DNA of 64,000 nucleotides from Beta vulgaris subsp. vulgaris (lineage: Eukaryota; Streptophyta; Magnoliopsida; Caryophyllales; Amaranthaceae). The stretch lies in assembly GCF_026745355.1 (NCBI RefSeq), contig NC_079202.1:38714543-38778542 (forward strand). The letters are read 5' to 3'. The notes beneath the pieces are model-generated. The model made no database searches. It saw nothing but the letters and a program-made list of their open reading frames with translations, and was not told the DNA's origin. Within the stretch, counting starts at the first letter, position 1; each line of letters begins with the position of its first letter. The translations under genes and the position numbers were made by a program. This document shows positions 35,047-45,954 of the stretch, one piece after another.

Positions 35047-36420
35047 GTGCGAAACAAGATTTGCTTCTTAATTAGTAAACGAGATTGTTTGTTAAATTTC
35101 AGTTCCGAATATTGGAAACAAAAGTGTAAGGCCGATTACCTTTTCTTGGGGGATTCCAACACCCCGTATTATCAGGCTCAAGCTTCTATTCGTAGAAACC
35201 GTAATCAAATAAAAGAACTCTATCTTCTTAATGGAGAAATTATTTCTAATACGAATGGAATAGCACAGGAGATCACAAGGGCCTTCTACGACTGTTTTTC
35301 GGCAGATTGTACCTCTTCATTTGATAAGGATCATGATTTCTCTCTTCTTGATTCTGTGATCTCTGACAAAAATAATGCGTTTTTAATTTCTGTCGTTTCG
35401 GGGGAAGAGGTTAAGAGTGGTGTTTTTGATCTAGCCCCAGATAAATCTTCGTGCCCTGATGGGTTCCCTCCATTTTTTTTCCAAAAGTATTGGTCACTTG
35501 TAGGTAACAGTGTTACCATAGCGGTCCAAGTCTTTTTCCATTCCGGACGCATGTTAAAGGAAATAAACCATACCTTTCTGGCTTTAATTCCAAATATTGA
35601 CAATCCCTCGTCTCCTAATCATTTTCTCCCAATATGTCTATATTCTTCCATATATAGAGTCATCTCCAAAATACTAACTAATAGATTAAAGGATGTGTTA
35701 GGCCAAATTATTCATCAGCTGCAAGGGGCTTTTCTCCCAGACCGTCTAATCTAAGATAATATTTTGATAGCCCACGAAGTATTCCAATCTTTTAAAACTA
35801 AATCGGGGGCGATGGGTTGGATAGCCATCAAACTAGACATGGAAAAAGCTAATGATAGACTAGAATGGAATTATATTTTTGTTACTCTCGAAAATTTGGG
35901 TTTTTCTGCTACTTGGATAGATTGGATCAAGGTGTGTGTAACGTCGAACTCTTTTCTGTAATGGTTAATGGCATTCCAGGTGAGCAATTTTTGCCTTCTC
36001 GAGGTATTCGTCAAGGTGATCCTATCTCCCCTTATCTATTCATTTTATGTGTAGAGCTCCTAGCAAGGCTTCTCTCGTCTGCTGCGTGTAGTCCTTCTAA
36101 ACCTATTGGTGTGCCTATTGGAAAATTTGGTGTGAGAATCCCTTTTTTAACTTTTGCGGATGACACAATGATATTTGCAAAGGCAACAAATTACAGTTGT
36201 CTAGTTATTCGATAGGTTTTGGACAAGTACCGTTCGATGTCAGGTCAGGTTGTTAACTATCACAAATCCTCCTTTTAATGCACTTCTAATGTCCTTCCTG
36301 AGGACAAGGCAGATTTTGCGTCCATTCTAGGTATGTCTGAATCTGATAGTCTGGGGGATTACTTGGGTTGTTCAATTATAAACTCAAAGGTCTCAAAGGA
36401 AACTTTTTGCCCAATTGTTA
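35047..36420 (+). pseudogene. LINE L1 ORF2 reverse transcriptase
   Basis: WKQKCKADYLFLGDSNTPYY, APDKSSCPDGFPPFFFQKYW, LALIPNIDNP, QLQGAFLPDRLI, IKLDMEKANDRLEW, SRGIRQGDPISPYLFILCVE and the catalytic FADDTMIFAK (FADD at about 36153-36164). There is a TAA directly after DRLI at 35752 and further frame changes at about 35960 and 36215. The block order is that of plant L1 RT. Confidence 0.92.
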
Positions 36421-38022
36421 ATAAAACTGTTAGTCAACAACCCAAATGGAAGGCCAATGCCCTTTCTCAAGTCGGGCGCTCAGTTCTTATTCAATCTACC
36501 TAGCCTCCAAATCTAGCTATCAAATGCAAAGTTTTCTGCTTCCTAAGTCTATTCTTCTCAATCTTAATAGAACGTATAGAAACTTTTTCTGGAATAAAGA
36601 TAATGCTAATACCTCGCCTAACCTGATTGGTTGGGATCGTATTTGTAAGCCAAAGTCGGCGGGTGGTTTAGGTTTCCGTAAAGCTTCTATCAACAATCAA
36701 GCGCTTCAAATGAAGTTATTATGGTGGATTATCAAAGAGGATAATAATTTATGGGTTCAGCTTGTTCACAAACGCTACATAAAGGATAAAAGCCTGTTTT
36801 CAATCAAATCGTCTAAGTCTGCTTCTTGGCAATGGCGTAACTTGATGTCCTTGCGTTATTCTTTTAAAAAAGGTCTTAGATGGCAATTAGGCGATGGTTG
36901 GAGTATTCGGTTTTGGTCGGATAACTAGGTCTTTCAACACCCTCTGAATTCGATTGTTATGCCTACTCCTGGTACGGGTGAGTTGCTTGTACACTCTTGT
37001 CTATTGCCAAATGGTCAGTGGAATTCCCAGTTTCTTCTTTCTTTAGTCCCCCTTAACATTGTGTCTCAGATTTGTTCTATGTATATTCCTTCTAAGCCCC
37101 ATCCTGACTCGTTGATTTGGGGGCTTACTGCTAATGGTGAATTCTCGGTTAAGACTGGGGCTCTTCTGCTGCAAGGTTTGCTCCCTTCTAACTCCCAAAA
37201 AGTTAAGTATTCCTGAATTTGGACTCTGGTTGTTCCTCCTAAAATTAAAAATTTTCTATGGAAAGCTTGTAATGATGGCCTTCCTTCGAAAGCTCGTTGG
37301 GAGAAAAGCCATATCTTCCTCCCCCAACAGTGTGTGTTTTGCAACCATCAAAGTGAATCTATTAGTCACCTCTGTTTTGCTTGTCCTTTTACTCGAGATA
37401 TTTTTATGCATCTTAATGCTAGTTTTTCATGGCCGATTCCTCCCTCGTGCCTTCAGTCCATCAACCTTGACTCTTTTAGGTCAGCTCTTGAAGCTTGCCA
37501 TTCTATCTCTTCCAAGATATATATTTCTAAATTCTCTTTTGTCAGGTGGTTTGTTTGGTATTTTCGTAACAAGTTGATTTTTAACGAAGAGGTAGTTTCT
37601 TCTAGAAAGGCTAGTTTCATTATTAGTAATTTTGCGGCCTCTTGGTCCAAAGCCCTTTGTGCAGAAACTGAGGGGTCGGTTTGTGCTAAGAGTCAGGCCC
37701 CTGTCCGTCCCACCACTCGTGTCGGGTCCGCTATTTGGCGGGCGGCTCCTGATAGTGGTGTCTTTAAGTTAAATTTTGATGGTTCCAAGCTCTCTAATGG
37801 TAGTGCCGCCCTGGGTTTGTCATCCGTGACAGTCAGGGTGATGCCATAATGTCAGGGGGTAGTCCTCTAGGATGCTTTTCTTCTATCCTCCAGGCTGAAG
37901 CCTGGGCCCTTAAAGATGGTATTGATGCAGCCTTGTCTCTCAACATTGTTGATATCATTATTGAAGGAGACAATCTTGCAGTTATCAATGCGGTCCGAAA
38001 AGTCTGGCAAATCCCGTGGGAA
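36421..38022 (+). pseudogene. LINE L1 ORF2 zinc-binding region and RNase H, first part
   Basis: After RT come YRNFFWNKDN and GWDRICKPKSAGGLGFRK (36560-36680). A zf-RVT-type region follows: PPKIKNFLWKACNDGLPSKA, then CVFCNHQSESISHLCFAC at 37230-37390. RNase H begins GVFKLNFDGSKLSNGSAALG near 37755 and continues with QAEAWALKDGIDAAL and IIEGDNLAVINA to 38022. There it is cut by the CACTA element; the domain resumes at 42779. Confidence 0.88.
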
Positions 38023-38282
38023 CACTACAAGAAATTATTTCAAAGACGGGAATATTTATCAATCAAGGAGGGAAATTAGCTATTTGCCTTGTCTAATAGT
38101 ATCAGAAAAGGCAAATAAAATTCCCCCTTTTTGATAATAAATAAGAAGACAATTTTATCATTTTGCCCTATTTGATATCACCTAAACGGACAATATTAAA
38201 TTTGCCCTCTATAATATTACCTAATAAAACAACTTCATAAATTTGCCTAAAAGACACCTACTAAGGGCATGTTCTCCTAGCT

Positions 38283-38380
38283 TATTTTCAGTTCAGTTCA
38301 GTTCAGCTCCCATCAGTTCAGTTCAGTTCAGCTCCCATCAGTTCAGTTCAGTTCAGCTCCAATCAGTTCAGTTCAGTTCT
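38283..38380. repeat. GTTCA pentamer array
   Basis: CAGTTCAGTTCAGTTCAGCTCC units, repeated with AGCTCCCATCA spacers. Counterpart of the array at 39220-39390. Confidence 0.9.
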
Positions 38381-38440
38381 TTTATAACCATTTTGCTAAA
38401 TATTATTATTATTATGTTGGTATAATTTATTTTACTAATT

Positions 38441-38444
38441 ACTC

Positions 38445-38490
<46 letters not shown>

Positions 38491-38516
38491 CATCATCATT
38501 ATTATCATCATCATCA

Positions 38517-38552
<36 letters not shown>

Positions 38553-38614
38553 TATTATTATTATTATATTATTATTATTATTATTATTATTATTTTATTA
38601 TTATTATTATTTAC

Positions 38615-38683
<69 letters not shown>

Positions 38684-38685
38684 CG
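38441..38685. repeat. (TTA)n microsatellite
   Basis: Long imperfect TTA/ATT run with CATCAT interruptions. A further run is at 39069-39124. Confidence 0.95.
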
Positions 38686-39075
38686 TTGTTGTTTCTATAT
38701 ATTATTTTTTTTATTATAGTTTTACTCATTATTATTACTATTATTATTAGGAGGAACATGGTTTAGGTCAAAGCACAAATAAACCCACTTTTGTTAGCCC
38801 ATAAACCAACCAAATCGCGTCAAGACGGTTTATGATGTGATTTTCGCGGTCCAACCCAATCATTAATTTTATTACTAAATATTTTTATATTATTAAAATA
38901 GTTATTAATTTACTTCTTAGATATTATTATTATATATCATCATCAAGTATTAATATATTAATACAAATAATGTAAAATAATAATTTTTAATTATCATTAT
39001 TATCATTAATTATTATTAATTTATGATTATGAATATTATTTATTGATAACTATCATTTAAAAATATCCAAAATAC

Positions 39076-39126
<51 letters not shown>

Positions 39127-39219
39127 TTATTATTACTTATCATTATAATTATTATTTAATATTCATATTATTATTGTTTAAAATATTATTTATATATTTA
39201 TTACATTCAATTTAATTCA

Positions 39220-39390
39220 ATTTAATTTAATTTCAATTCAATTTAATTTAATTTCAATTCAATTCAGTTTAGTTCAGTTCAGTTCAGTTCAGTTTAGTTC
39301 AGTTCAATTCAGTTCAGTTCAGTTCAGTTTAGCTCCAATAAGTTCAGTTCAGTTCAGTTCAGCTCCAATAAGTTCAGTTCAGTTCAGTAC
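39220..39390. repeat. GTTCA/ATTCA pentamer array
   Basis: Starts as AATTC/AATTT variants and becomes GTTCA; includes AGCTCCAATAA spacers matching the left array. Confidence 0.9.
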
Positions 39391-40192
39391 AGTTGTTTTA
39401 TGCCGAAGAGAATAGGCCCTAAGGCAATTTATTTGTTTGATATCTTTGAAAAATTTAAAGGACAATTGAAATATTTTGCCCTCTTTGAAATATATTTATA
39501 AAGGCAGTTTATCTAATTTTGCCCTATTTGAAATTAACTAAGAGGGCAAAATAATGTAAAGTATTTGTCTTCATCAAAAAAAATGTAAAGTATTTGTCCT
39601 CCTTGATATAAGTGAAAAAAAGAAAAAAAAAGTGAGAAGGAAGGGCCATAACATAATTAATAATTACGAAGTCCTCCTTGATATAACTAATGAACAATCA
39701 TAAACGCTGATATTTTTCATCCTCAATATCAGACAACACACAAAACAATTGAAGCTCAGCCGATTCGCTACTACTCGTTGAAGCTCAATTTTACGCAACA
39801 ATTTTGTCACTATATTCAACCTAATCCATCAGATTGTTCGATTACTTTTGGAATCAAAAGCGAAGTTGTTCGAAATCGAAGCTTATTGAATCACCATAAC
39901 AATATTTTTTCAATCTCCGCCTTTTTAATCCCAAGGTAAATACCTAATAACTTATGTTTATGGTTCAATTTGATGAATAAAGTGTTTTATTATATCTGAT
40001 TCAAATTTTTGTTTATATTTCGTTTTTTTCACTTTTCTATCCTTGATTTTTCTGAATGATTTTGCTTATGAGTGATAGATTTGTATGCTTGTATGTGTGT
40101 TTTGTGTTATTTTGGTGAACTTAGGTTTGGAATTTGAAAATCTGTGTTTCAATCAGATAAATTGTTGTGAACTAGGTTTGGAATTTAAAATT

Positions 40193-40644
40193 ATGTATGT
40201 ATGTATGTATGTATGTATGTATGTATGTATGTATGTATGTATGTATGTATGTATGTATGTATGTATGTATGTATGTATGTATGTATGTATGTATGTATGT
40301 ATGTATGTATGTATGTATGTATGTATGTATGTATGTATGTATGTTACGTATGTATGTATGTTACGTATGTATGTATGTTACGTATGTATGTATGTATGTA
40401 TGTATGTATGTATGTATGTATGTATGTATGTATGTATGTATGTATGTATGTATGTATGTATGTATGTATGTATGTATGTATGTATGTATGTATGTGTATG
40501 TATGTATGTATGTATGTATGTATGTTAGTATGTATGTATGTTACGTATGTATGTATGTTACGTATGTATGTATGTATGTATGTATGTATGTATGTATGTA
40601 TGTATGTATGTATGTATGTATGTATGTATGTATGTATGTATGTA
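40193..40644. repeat. (ATGT)n microsatellite, about 450 bp
   Basis: Over 100 tetranucleotide units with periodic TTACGT interruptions. All three frames read as MYVC-type repeats and yield spurious ORFs of 147-194 codons. Lies in the interior of the CACTA element. Confidence 0.98.
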
Positions 40645-42250
40645 GAATTTCAAGTTTAGTTTGGTCAAAGTCCCTGCAATTTGTTCGGTCGACTTTGTTT
40701 CACTCGATTTCATCCTCATCTTTCTTTAATTTCACTTTAATTGATTCATCCTCAAATTCAGGTTTGTTTTCTTTCAATTAGTTTGTAATTAATTAATTAT
40801 TCTTCTGATTTACTTGATCTTAAAATTATGCATGTCATTAATTTTGTGTGGTTCACAAATCACAAATTTTCCATATAATCTTGTTTATATTGATCTGAAA
40901 TTCAATTTTGACTGTTGAATAGTGTTGATGCTAGCTATAAAGTGCTGATGCTGCTGAATAGTGCTTAATTCTCTTTTCCTTTGGTAGTCAAATTCATATG
41001 TTAACAGGATCTATAATCTGGCTGAAATATTCAGTTTTTATTCAAATCCAGTTCATTTATATGGTATTCATGAAGTGGAGCACGTAATTAGTTGCTTAAA
41101 GTTCCACTTATTAGCTATACTAAGCTCAATATATTACGTTATTTTCACACAAGAAGCATATGATCTTGCTAAATGAGTATTCAACATTTCAATTGGATTC
41201 AGCTGCGTTTTGTATTGTAGTTATAGGATCAAAGCTATAGGATCTGATTTTGAAAAATGTAGATGTGAAGTCTATAATTGGGCTGATTTTTGTGCGATGT
41301 CGGCGTCAAGTATTTCAGGGGTAAGGATTTCGTCCAATTTTCGGTTGGTCTGTGGCTTGACTGAAATTGATTTGGTTGCTTGCAAATTTTACATTGGCTT
41401 GTTTGATTATTGGTTGGCCTGTGGTGTGATTGAATTTGTTACGGTTGCTTGAACGAATTTTGTTATTTTTAGTTTTTAAATGTTTGTGATATTTTGAGTA
41501 TGAACATGAAGTTGCTTTCTGGTTATATAAGTTCTTTCAAAGCTTTTTCCTTGGACTTTCCTGAGTACTTTTTTTTTTTTTTTCCTCTTGCATAATATTT
41601 TCCAGTCATCTTAGGATAAGATGCATCTAGTTGCACAGTAACTTGTGTCCTGCATTTCTAATATCAAGGGCAAGAATTGCAGAAGAAAGAAATGCCTTGT
41701 TTTTCTTGCCTAATATGACAATATGTGTAATGATATGAAATGTTTCTCTTGCATTTATTTTGAGTTTGTATGGAGTTTTAAAAAAATAACATTCCTTTAG
41801 TCTAATGGCCTTGCAATTTTTTTGTTCAAATTTTTACCTATTTAACTACACTATGACTGTATGTATGTATCACTGTGAGATGAAAACTAAACCAACAGAT
41901 GCAGCATATATGCTTTGTTTAATGAAGTTCTCATTAGCATGGTCTTAATAATTTGTTATTCTATGTGCAGCACCTATGGAAGCAATGATGAGGATGGAGA
42001 AGATTCCACTTCTATAAGGGTGGCTCGACTTTTTTGTGCGTACTAGGTTATAGCTATTGGTTCATATGGTGATCCCTTTTTGTTTTGGAACATGTTAGTT
42101 TATGTTTAATAGTGTAAGTCTTTGATGATATCATGTATAGATATTGAATTATTGATGAGGTTAATAACTTATTTTGGTTTGGTGAAATGATAAACAGTAC
42201 TTATGTTGTGACTTATTTGTGGGCCTTTTCATCTCTATTCACTTGTGTTA
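40645..42250. other. CACTA interior, transcript-like but unassigned
   Basis: AT-rich with T-rich introns-like stretches. A short open frame at 41210-41452 and a possible exon CACCTATGGAAGCAATGATG at 41970 (after a TGTGCAG acceptor-like site) could be pieces of a captured or degenerate gene. No domain is recognised. Confidence 0.35.
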
Positions 42251-42770
42251 AAAAGAAAATAGGAAAGGAGGCAATGGATAATTGATAAATCAAAGAGGGC
42301 AAAAGAAATTGTCCTTACTGACATTCAAAAAGGGCAAAACTAATTGTCCTTATTGATAATCAAACAGGGCAATACTAATTGTCCTCCTTGATGATCAAAT
42401 AGGGCAATACTAATTGTCCTCCTTGATGATCAAATAGGGCAATATTAATTGTCCTCTTGATGATCAAAGAGGGCAAAAATTATTGCCCTTCTTAACGATC
42501 AAAGAGGGCAAAAATTGTTGTCCTTCTTAACGATCAAAGAGGGCAAAAGATATTGTCTTTTTTGATGGATCAAGGAGCGTAATTTTCTTTGTCTTATTTG
42601 GATCAACACAAAGAGGGCAAAAATTTTAGTTTTGCCCTTGGAACTTAATACAACGGGGCTACAAGGGCAACGGGAGGGCAACATTACAATTGCCCTTGTA
42701 GCCTAAGGATGCAAAAATTGGACCAAAGAGGGCAATTTTAATTGCCCTCTTTGAGCGAGCTTATTTGTTG
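42250..42770. repeat. Right subterminal repeat array of the CACTA element
   Basis: About ten units of roughly 30-60 bp built from GATCAAAGAGGGCAA and AATTGTCCT/TTGCCCT. These are typical transposase-binding subterminal repeats of CACTA elements. Confidence 0.85.
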
Positions 42771-42778
42771 TAGTGGAA

Positions 42779-42970
42779 ATCAGGAGTATTGTTAATGATA
42801 TTCAATCTAATCTCTGTCGTTTTAATTCATTTCAGATGCAACATTGTTTTAGGGAAGCCAACAAAGCGGCGGATTTCATGGCCCGTCGTGCTCATTCTTT
42901 CTTGGATCTTCAGAAGTGTTCCCCCCTTCTGATTTTGATTTTTCTCTTGTCATCTGAAATGATGTTTTAG
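42779..42970 (+). pseudogene. LINE L1 RNase H, terminal part
   Basis: IRSIVNDIQSNLCRF, FQMQHCFREANKAADFMARR and AHSFLDLQKC, the C-terminal RNase H motif (R-E-A-N-x-x-A-D) of plant L1 ORF2, in the frame that continues from 38022. It stops at 42968-42970. A 45-bp 3' UTR and an A-run follow. Confidence 0.93.
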
Positions 42971-43339
42971 GTTGGCCTCCTCATTAAGGAGGTTTCCTAA
43001 GCTTTCTTTCCTTATCAAAAAAAAATGTACTAGCATAAATAAGGTCGAATTCACATAGAGATGGTTGTTGTAATCTAGCTTCTAAGGAATAGGGAAACTA
43101 AACAAGATCTGATATATGGGAACTAATTCTAAAGTAATACAAAATTAAGTTCAAACTAAAAAGATCTAGGGTAATGCTTCACCATGTTCATACTTATAAA
43201 TTATCAAAATATCATCAAAAGTTCAATTAATTAGATATCTAGAGCATAGGTCAATCCTCCGATCAAGTCTTAATGCTCTCAAATCATTCCGCCGTACAGT
43301 CGCTAACATAGTCAGAATTGCTAATTATAGGTTTATATA

Positions 43340-43408
43340 TGTGTGTGTGTGTGTGTGTGTGCGTGTGTGTGTGTGTGTGTGTGTCTGTGTGTCTCTGTGT
43401 GTGTGTGT
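43340..43408. repeat. (GT)n microsatellite
   Basis: GT repeat with GC, CT and CTCT interruptions inside the antisense LTR right flank. Confidence 0.95.
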
Positions 43409-43858
43409 TTCAAGACTCGAACCTATAACCTCTCATTTGATATGCTAATGCACTAAGCAACTACACTACAATAGTCATGTTGATCTTTGTGAGGGAAAAA
43501 ATCATTTAAAGGAAAGATAATATTTTTTTTTTGAATACTTCAAATGCACGTTGGTAAATAATTTGGGGCGTTTCTTTCGGGACTAGAAATATTCTTTCAT
43601 TAAATTCCAACTTCATTTTGGCTCCAATTCGCACTCAAAAAAATTCATAACGTTTCTTATCGATATGGCTTCCTTCCAGTTGCTCATAATACTCAAGTTT
43701 AGCTAATCATACTCCAAATACATCCTCAAACCCTGAAATTCGTCAAAAACAAATAAACATACCAAGTAGGAGTAATGCAATATGAACCTAAATATGAATC
43801 TGAATTCTCTGAAATGCAACCTAAATGTACCTAAAACTATATGTAAATATGACACATC

Positions 43859-45954
43859 AAAATCCCCCAAGATAAATCATTGCTTGTTCCCAAGCAATAA
43901 GACAATAGACAAGGGAAAAGTAAGAGAACCTACAATATGGACTATAACAATAACAAGGCCTAACACTCAACTGAACACACAAGAGATATAATCACTACAT
44001 AAACCACGCATCGAAACAATCTCAAACAAAGTCGCATAACATATCATGTATCGCAATCGCCTCTCCAACCATATCACAAACCATCTCCCCCAAGTCGGAC
44101 TTGACCGAACTTGACATACCTCATAATAGTTATGTGCACTCAAATTTAGCACAACAACAAATCAAGTCGACTCAATTGCACAACAAGAATGTCATCCTTT
44201 TCCGTCCGCTAAAATCGGACGCTAAAAATGCGGGATCGGACGCTAAAAGACTGATGCAAAATCCCTAGTCGCTAATTCTTCGATTAGCGTCCGCTTAGCG
44301 GTCGCTAAAAATTTAGCGTCTGAAATTTCAAATTTAGCATCCCACTTTAAAGTCGGACGCTAATTAGCATCCGACTTTAGAGTCGGACGCCAATTAGCGT
44401 CTGTCTTTACTAATTAGCGTCCGACTATAATCGGATGCTAATTAGCGTCCGACTTTAGTCGGACCCCAGACGGTAATTCTCTCCTTTTTTTTCAAATTAG
44501 ATCCTACAGATTATAGAAAACATATACACATAAATTTCAACATACAACAAATCAAAACTTTTGAAAAACATCATTCTGAAACGTAAATCATTAGATCTAG
44601 CAGTTACGATCAATCAATCAAACTGCGAAAACTTAACATACAAATACCATAGATCTACATGTACATGTTCTACCAAAACGCGATATCAAAATCAACGAAT
44701 TCAACCAAATCAAAACAATATAACATCAACTTTTCGGAATATAGAAAAATTAAAAATGAAGTTCAAAAGAATAAGAGAGATACCTGAATACCGTGCTCAA
44801 GACAGTAAAGCTCCCAGTAGGCATTTCCGACCTGGATACCAGCTTGACCGATGTGGATTGAAATGCACTCCCTCATTTTGGCTAAAGAATTTGACTAGAT
44901 CTGAAACGAAGAAAGAATGTTGAATAGGAGAGAGAAAAAGAGCAGAATTGAGGAAGAAATCGAAGGCGTTTATGAAGACGCCTTCTTTGAAGAACAGGAG
45001 AGAGAAAGAGTAGAGCGAAGAAGAAGGGATTTTGCGTTTGTGGGAGAAATGAGGAAGTTATTGGACGGTTTGATCGATTGATTTTGGTAAGACCGATAAA
45101 TTAGCGTCTGCCAAACGGACGCTAATTTATCTAACGGACGCTAATTAGTGTCCGTTTTTGTAAACGAACGCTAATTAGCGTCCGTTTAAAAGAACGGATG
45201 CTAATAAACAAGAAATCAGACGATAATCTGCGTCTGTCATATATCAGACGCTAATTTTGAATTTACCATCCACTTATACTGTCGGACGCTAAATTCAGAC
45301 GCTAAAAAGGCGGATTCTTGTTGTGAGATGATGCATATGCGATAGAACTTTGACAATTTGGCTCACTTTTTACTCAACAACACAGTACACAATGATCAAG
45401 AGGACATTTAAGGTTTGTAAGAAGGGATGATGTTAAAGGTATATATGGAAAATAATTTAGCAATTGTGGTAGGAATACTAAGAAAGGAGAGCATCAGACA
45501 TCTGAAAGCATGAACAAGAAAGGTCATAGTAACTCCACACAACAACAAACAATATCCAAATATAACCAGAACTTTTTCATTCAAGAAATTCAACAATAAC
45601 CCTTTTTATTTCACTTTATTCACAACTCTTTTCTCACTTTTCTTATTTTTTTTTCATTTCATATATCACATTTTTTTTCTTTTCTTTTTTCGAATTTTCA
45701 TTTAATTTTTAAGCTAACTAAACATACTTTTGGTCCTTTCCATCCATTTAAACCACATATACAAACTAAATTTGAACTAATACTCGCTCCCCTAGCTATC
45801 TTGGGACAATAATCATATGAGTCCAAAGGCCTTATTACGTAGGTATCAATTAAATATAGTCATAAAGGCTCAATGGGAAGAGAAAGGATAATATGAAAAC
45901 AAGAATAACTCTAGAGCTAAGATTATGAAATAAAATGCCTCAATCATATCAAAC
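43859..45954 (-). mobile_element. Internal 3' region of the antisense tRNA-Asp-type element
   Basis: Lies directly upstream (minus strand) of the antisense 3' LTR. On the minus strand it has the polypurine tract CTTGGGGGATTT beside the LTR, a GCTTGGGAACAAGCAATG sequence, and long untranslated sequence. No polyprotein domains. It is interrupted by the CACAA element at 44179-45325. Plus-strand copy E begins at 45955, so the two elements lie head to head. Confidence 0.6.
44179..45325. mobile_element. CACTA-like element with CACAACAAGAAT ends
   Basis: Perfect 12-bp terminal inverted repeats CACAACAAGAAT / ATTCTTGTTGTG. Subterminal regions (44205-44480; 45090-45310) are arrays of GGACGCTAATTAGCGTCCG-type inverted pairs. 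No transposase. The flanking 3-mers (TTG, AGA) do not match, so the target duplication is lost or the ends are slightly off. The assignment rests on termini and subterminal structure. Confidence 0.7.

Larger units (their letters stand above)
38265..39419. mobile_element. Harbinger/Tourist-type MITE, expanded by simple repeats
   Basis: Left terminus GGGCATGTTCTCC; right end, reverse complement, GGGCCTATTCTCT. Target duplication TAA on both sides (38262-38264, 39420-39422). Next to each terminus is a GTTCA-type pentamer array (38287-38380; 39220-39390), and the centre is filled with TTA repeats. Host is the CACTA element. Confidence 0.75.
38023..42775. mobile_element. CACTA element in LINE RNase H (4.75 kb, non-autonomous)
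   Basis: Left terminus CACTACAAGAAATTATTT; right end, reverse complement, CACTACAACAAATAAGC. Perfect 3-bp duplication GAA (38020-38022, 42776-42778). The LINE RNase H reading frame continues on the two sides of it. Subterminal regions (38060-38260, 39420-39600, 42250-42770) are arrays of AGAGGGCAA/TTGCCCT units, often as inverted pairs. No transposase motif is visible. The interior (39700-42240) is promoter- and transcript-like, with a possible splice donor (CCCAAGGTAAATACC near 39935), and also carries the ATGT microsatellite. Confidence 0.93.
31557..43046 (+). mobile_element. LINE L1 (plant L1 type with RNase H), split by CACTA
   Basis: ORF1, ORF2 (endonuclease, RT, zinc-binding, RNase H), short 3' UTR and a terminal A-run at 43017-43025. 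Target duplications: AATGTACTAGTATA at 31557 and AATGTACTAGCATA at 43024, one mismatch, extending to 23-25 bp with a 2-nt indel. Both are derived from the host antisense LTR. Without the 4.75-kb CACTA insertion the LINE is about 6.7 kb, near full length for a plant L1. ORF1 and ORF2 each carry frameshifts and stops. Confidence 0.9.
31494..43858 (-). mobile_element. Antisense tRNA-Asp-type LTR, split by a LINE
   Basis: The two flanks of the plus-strand LINE are one antisense LTR. Left flank 31494-31581 contains ACACCTGTCAAAATTAGTTC and CCTAACAATGTA. Right flank 43024-43858 contains AGGTCGAATTCACATAGAG, AAAAAGATCTAGGGTAATG and TTAGCTAATCATACTCCAAA. These match the reverse complement of the LTRs at 45955-47688 and 62060-63408, with more divergence. 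The start (read on the minus strand) is at 43858, preceded by a G-rich polypurine tract (CTTGGGGGATTT), so this is a 3' LTR whose internal region lies to the right. Confidence 0.85.

Noticed and set aside
40085..40781. Overlapping ORFs of 147-194 codons with MYVC repeats
   Set aside because: They are translations of an ATGT microsatellite in all three frames.
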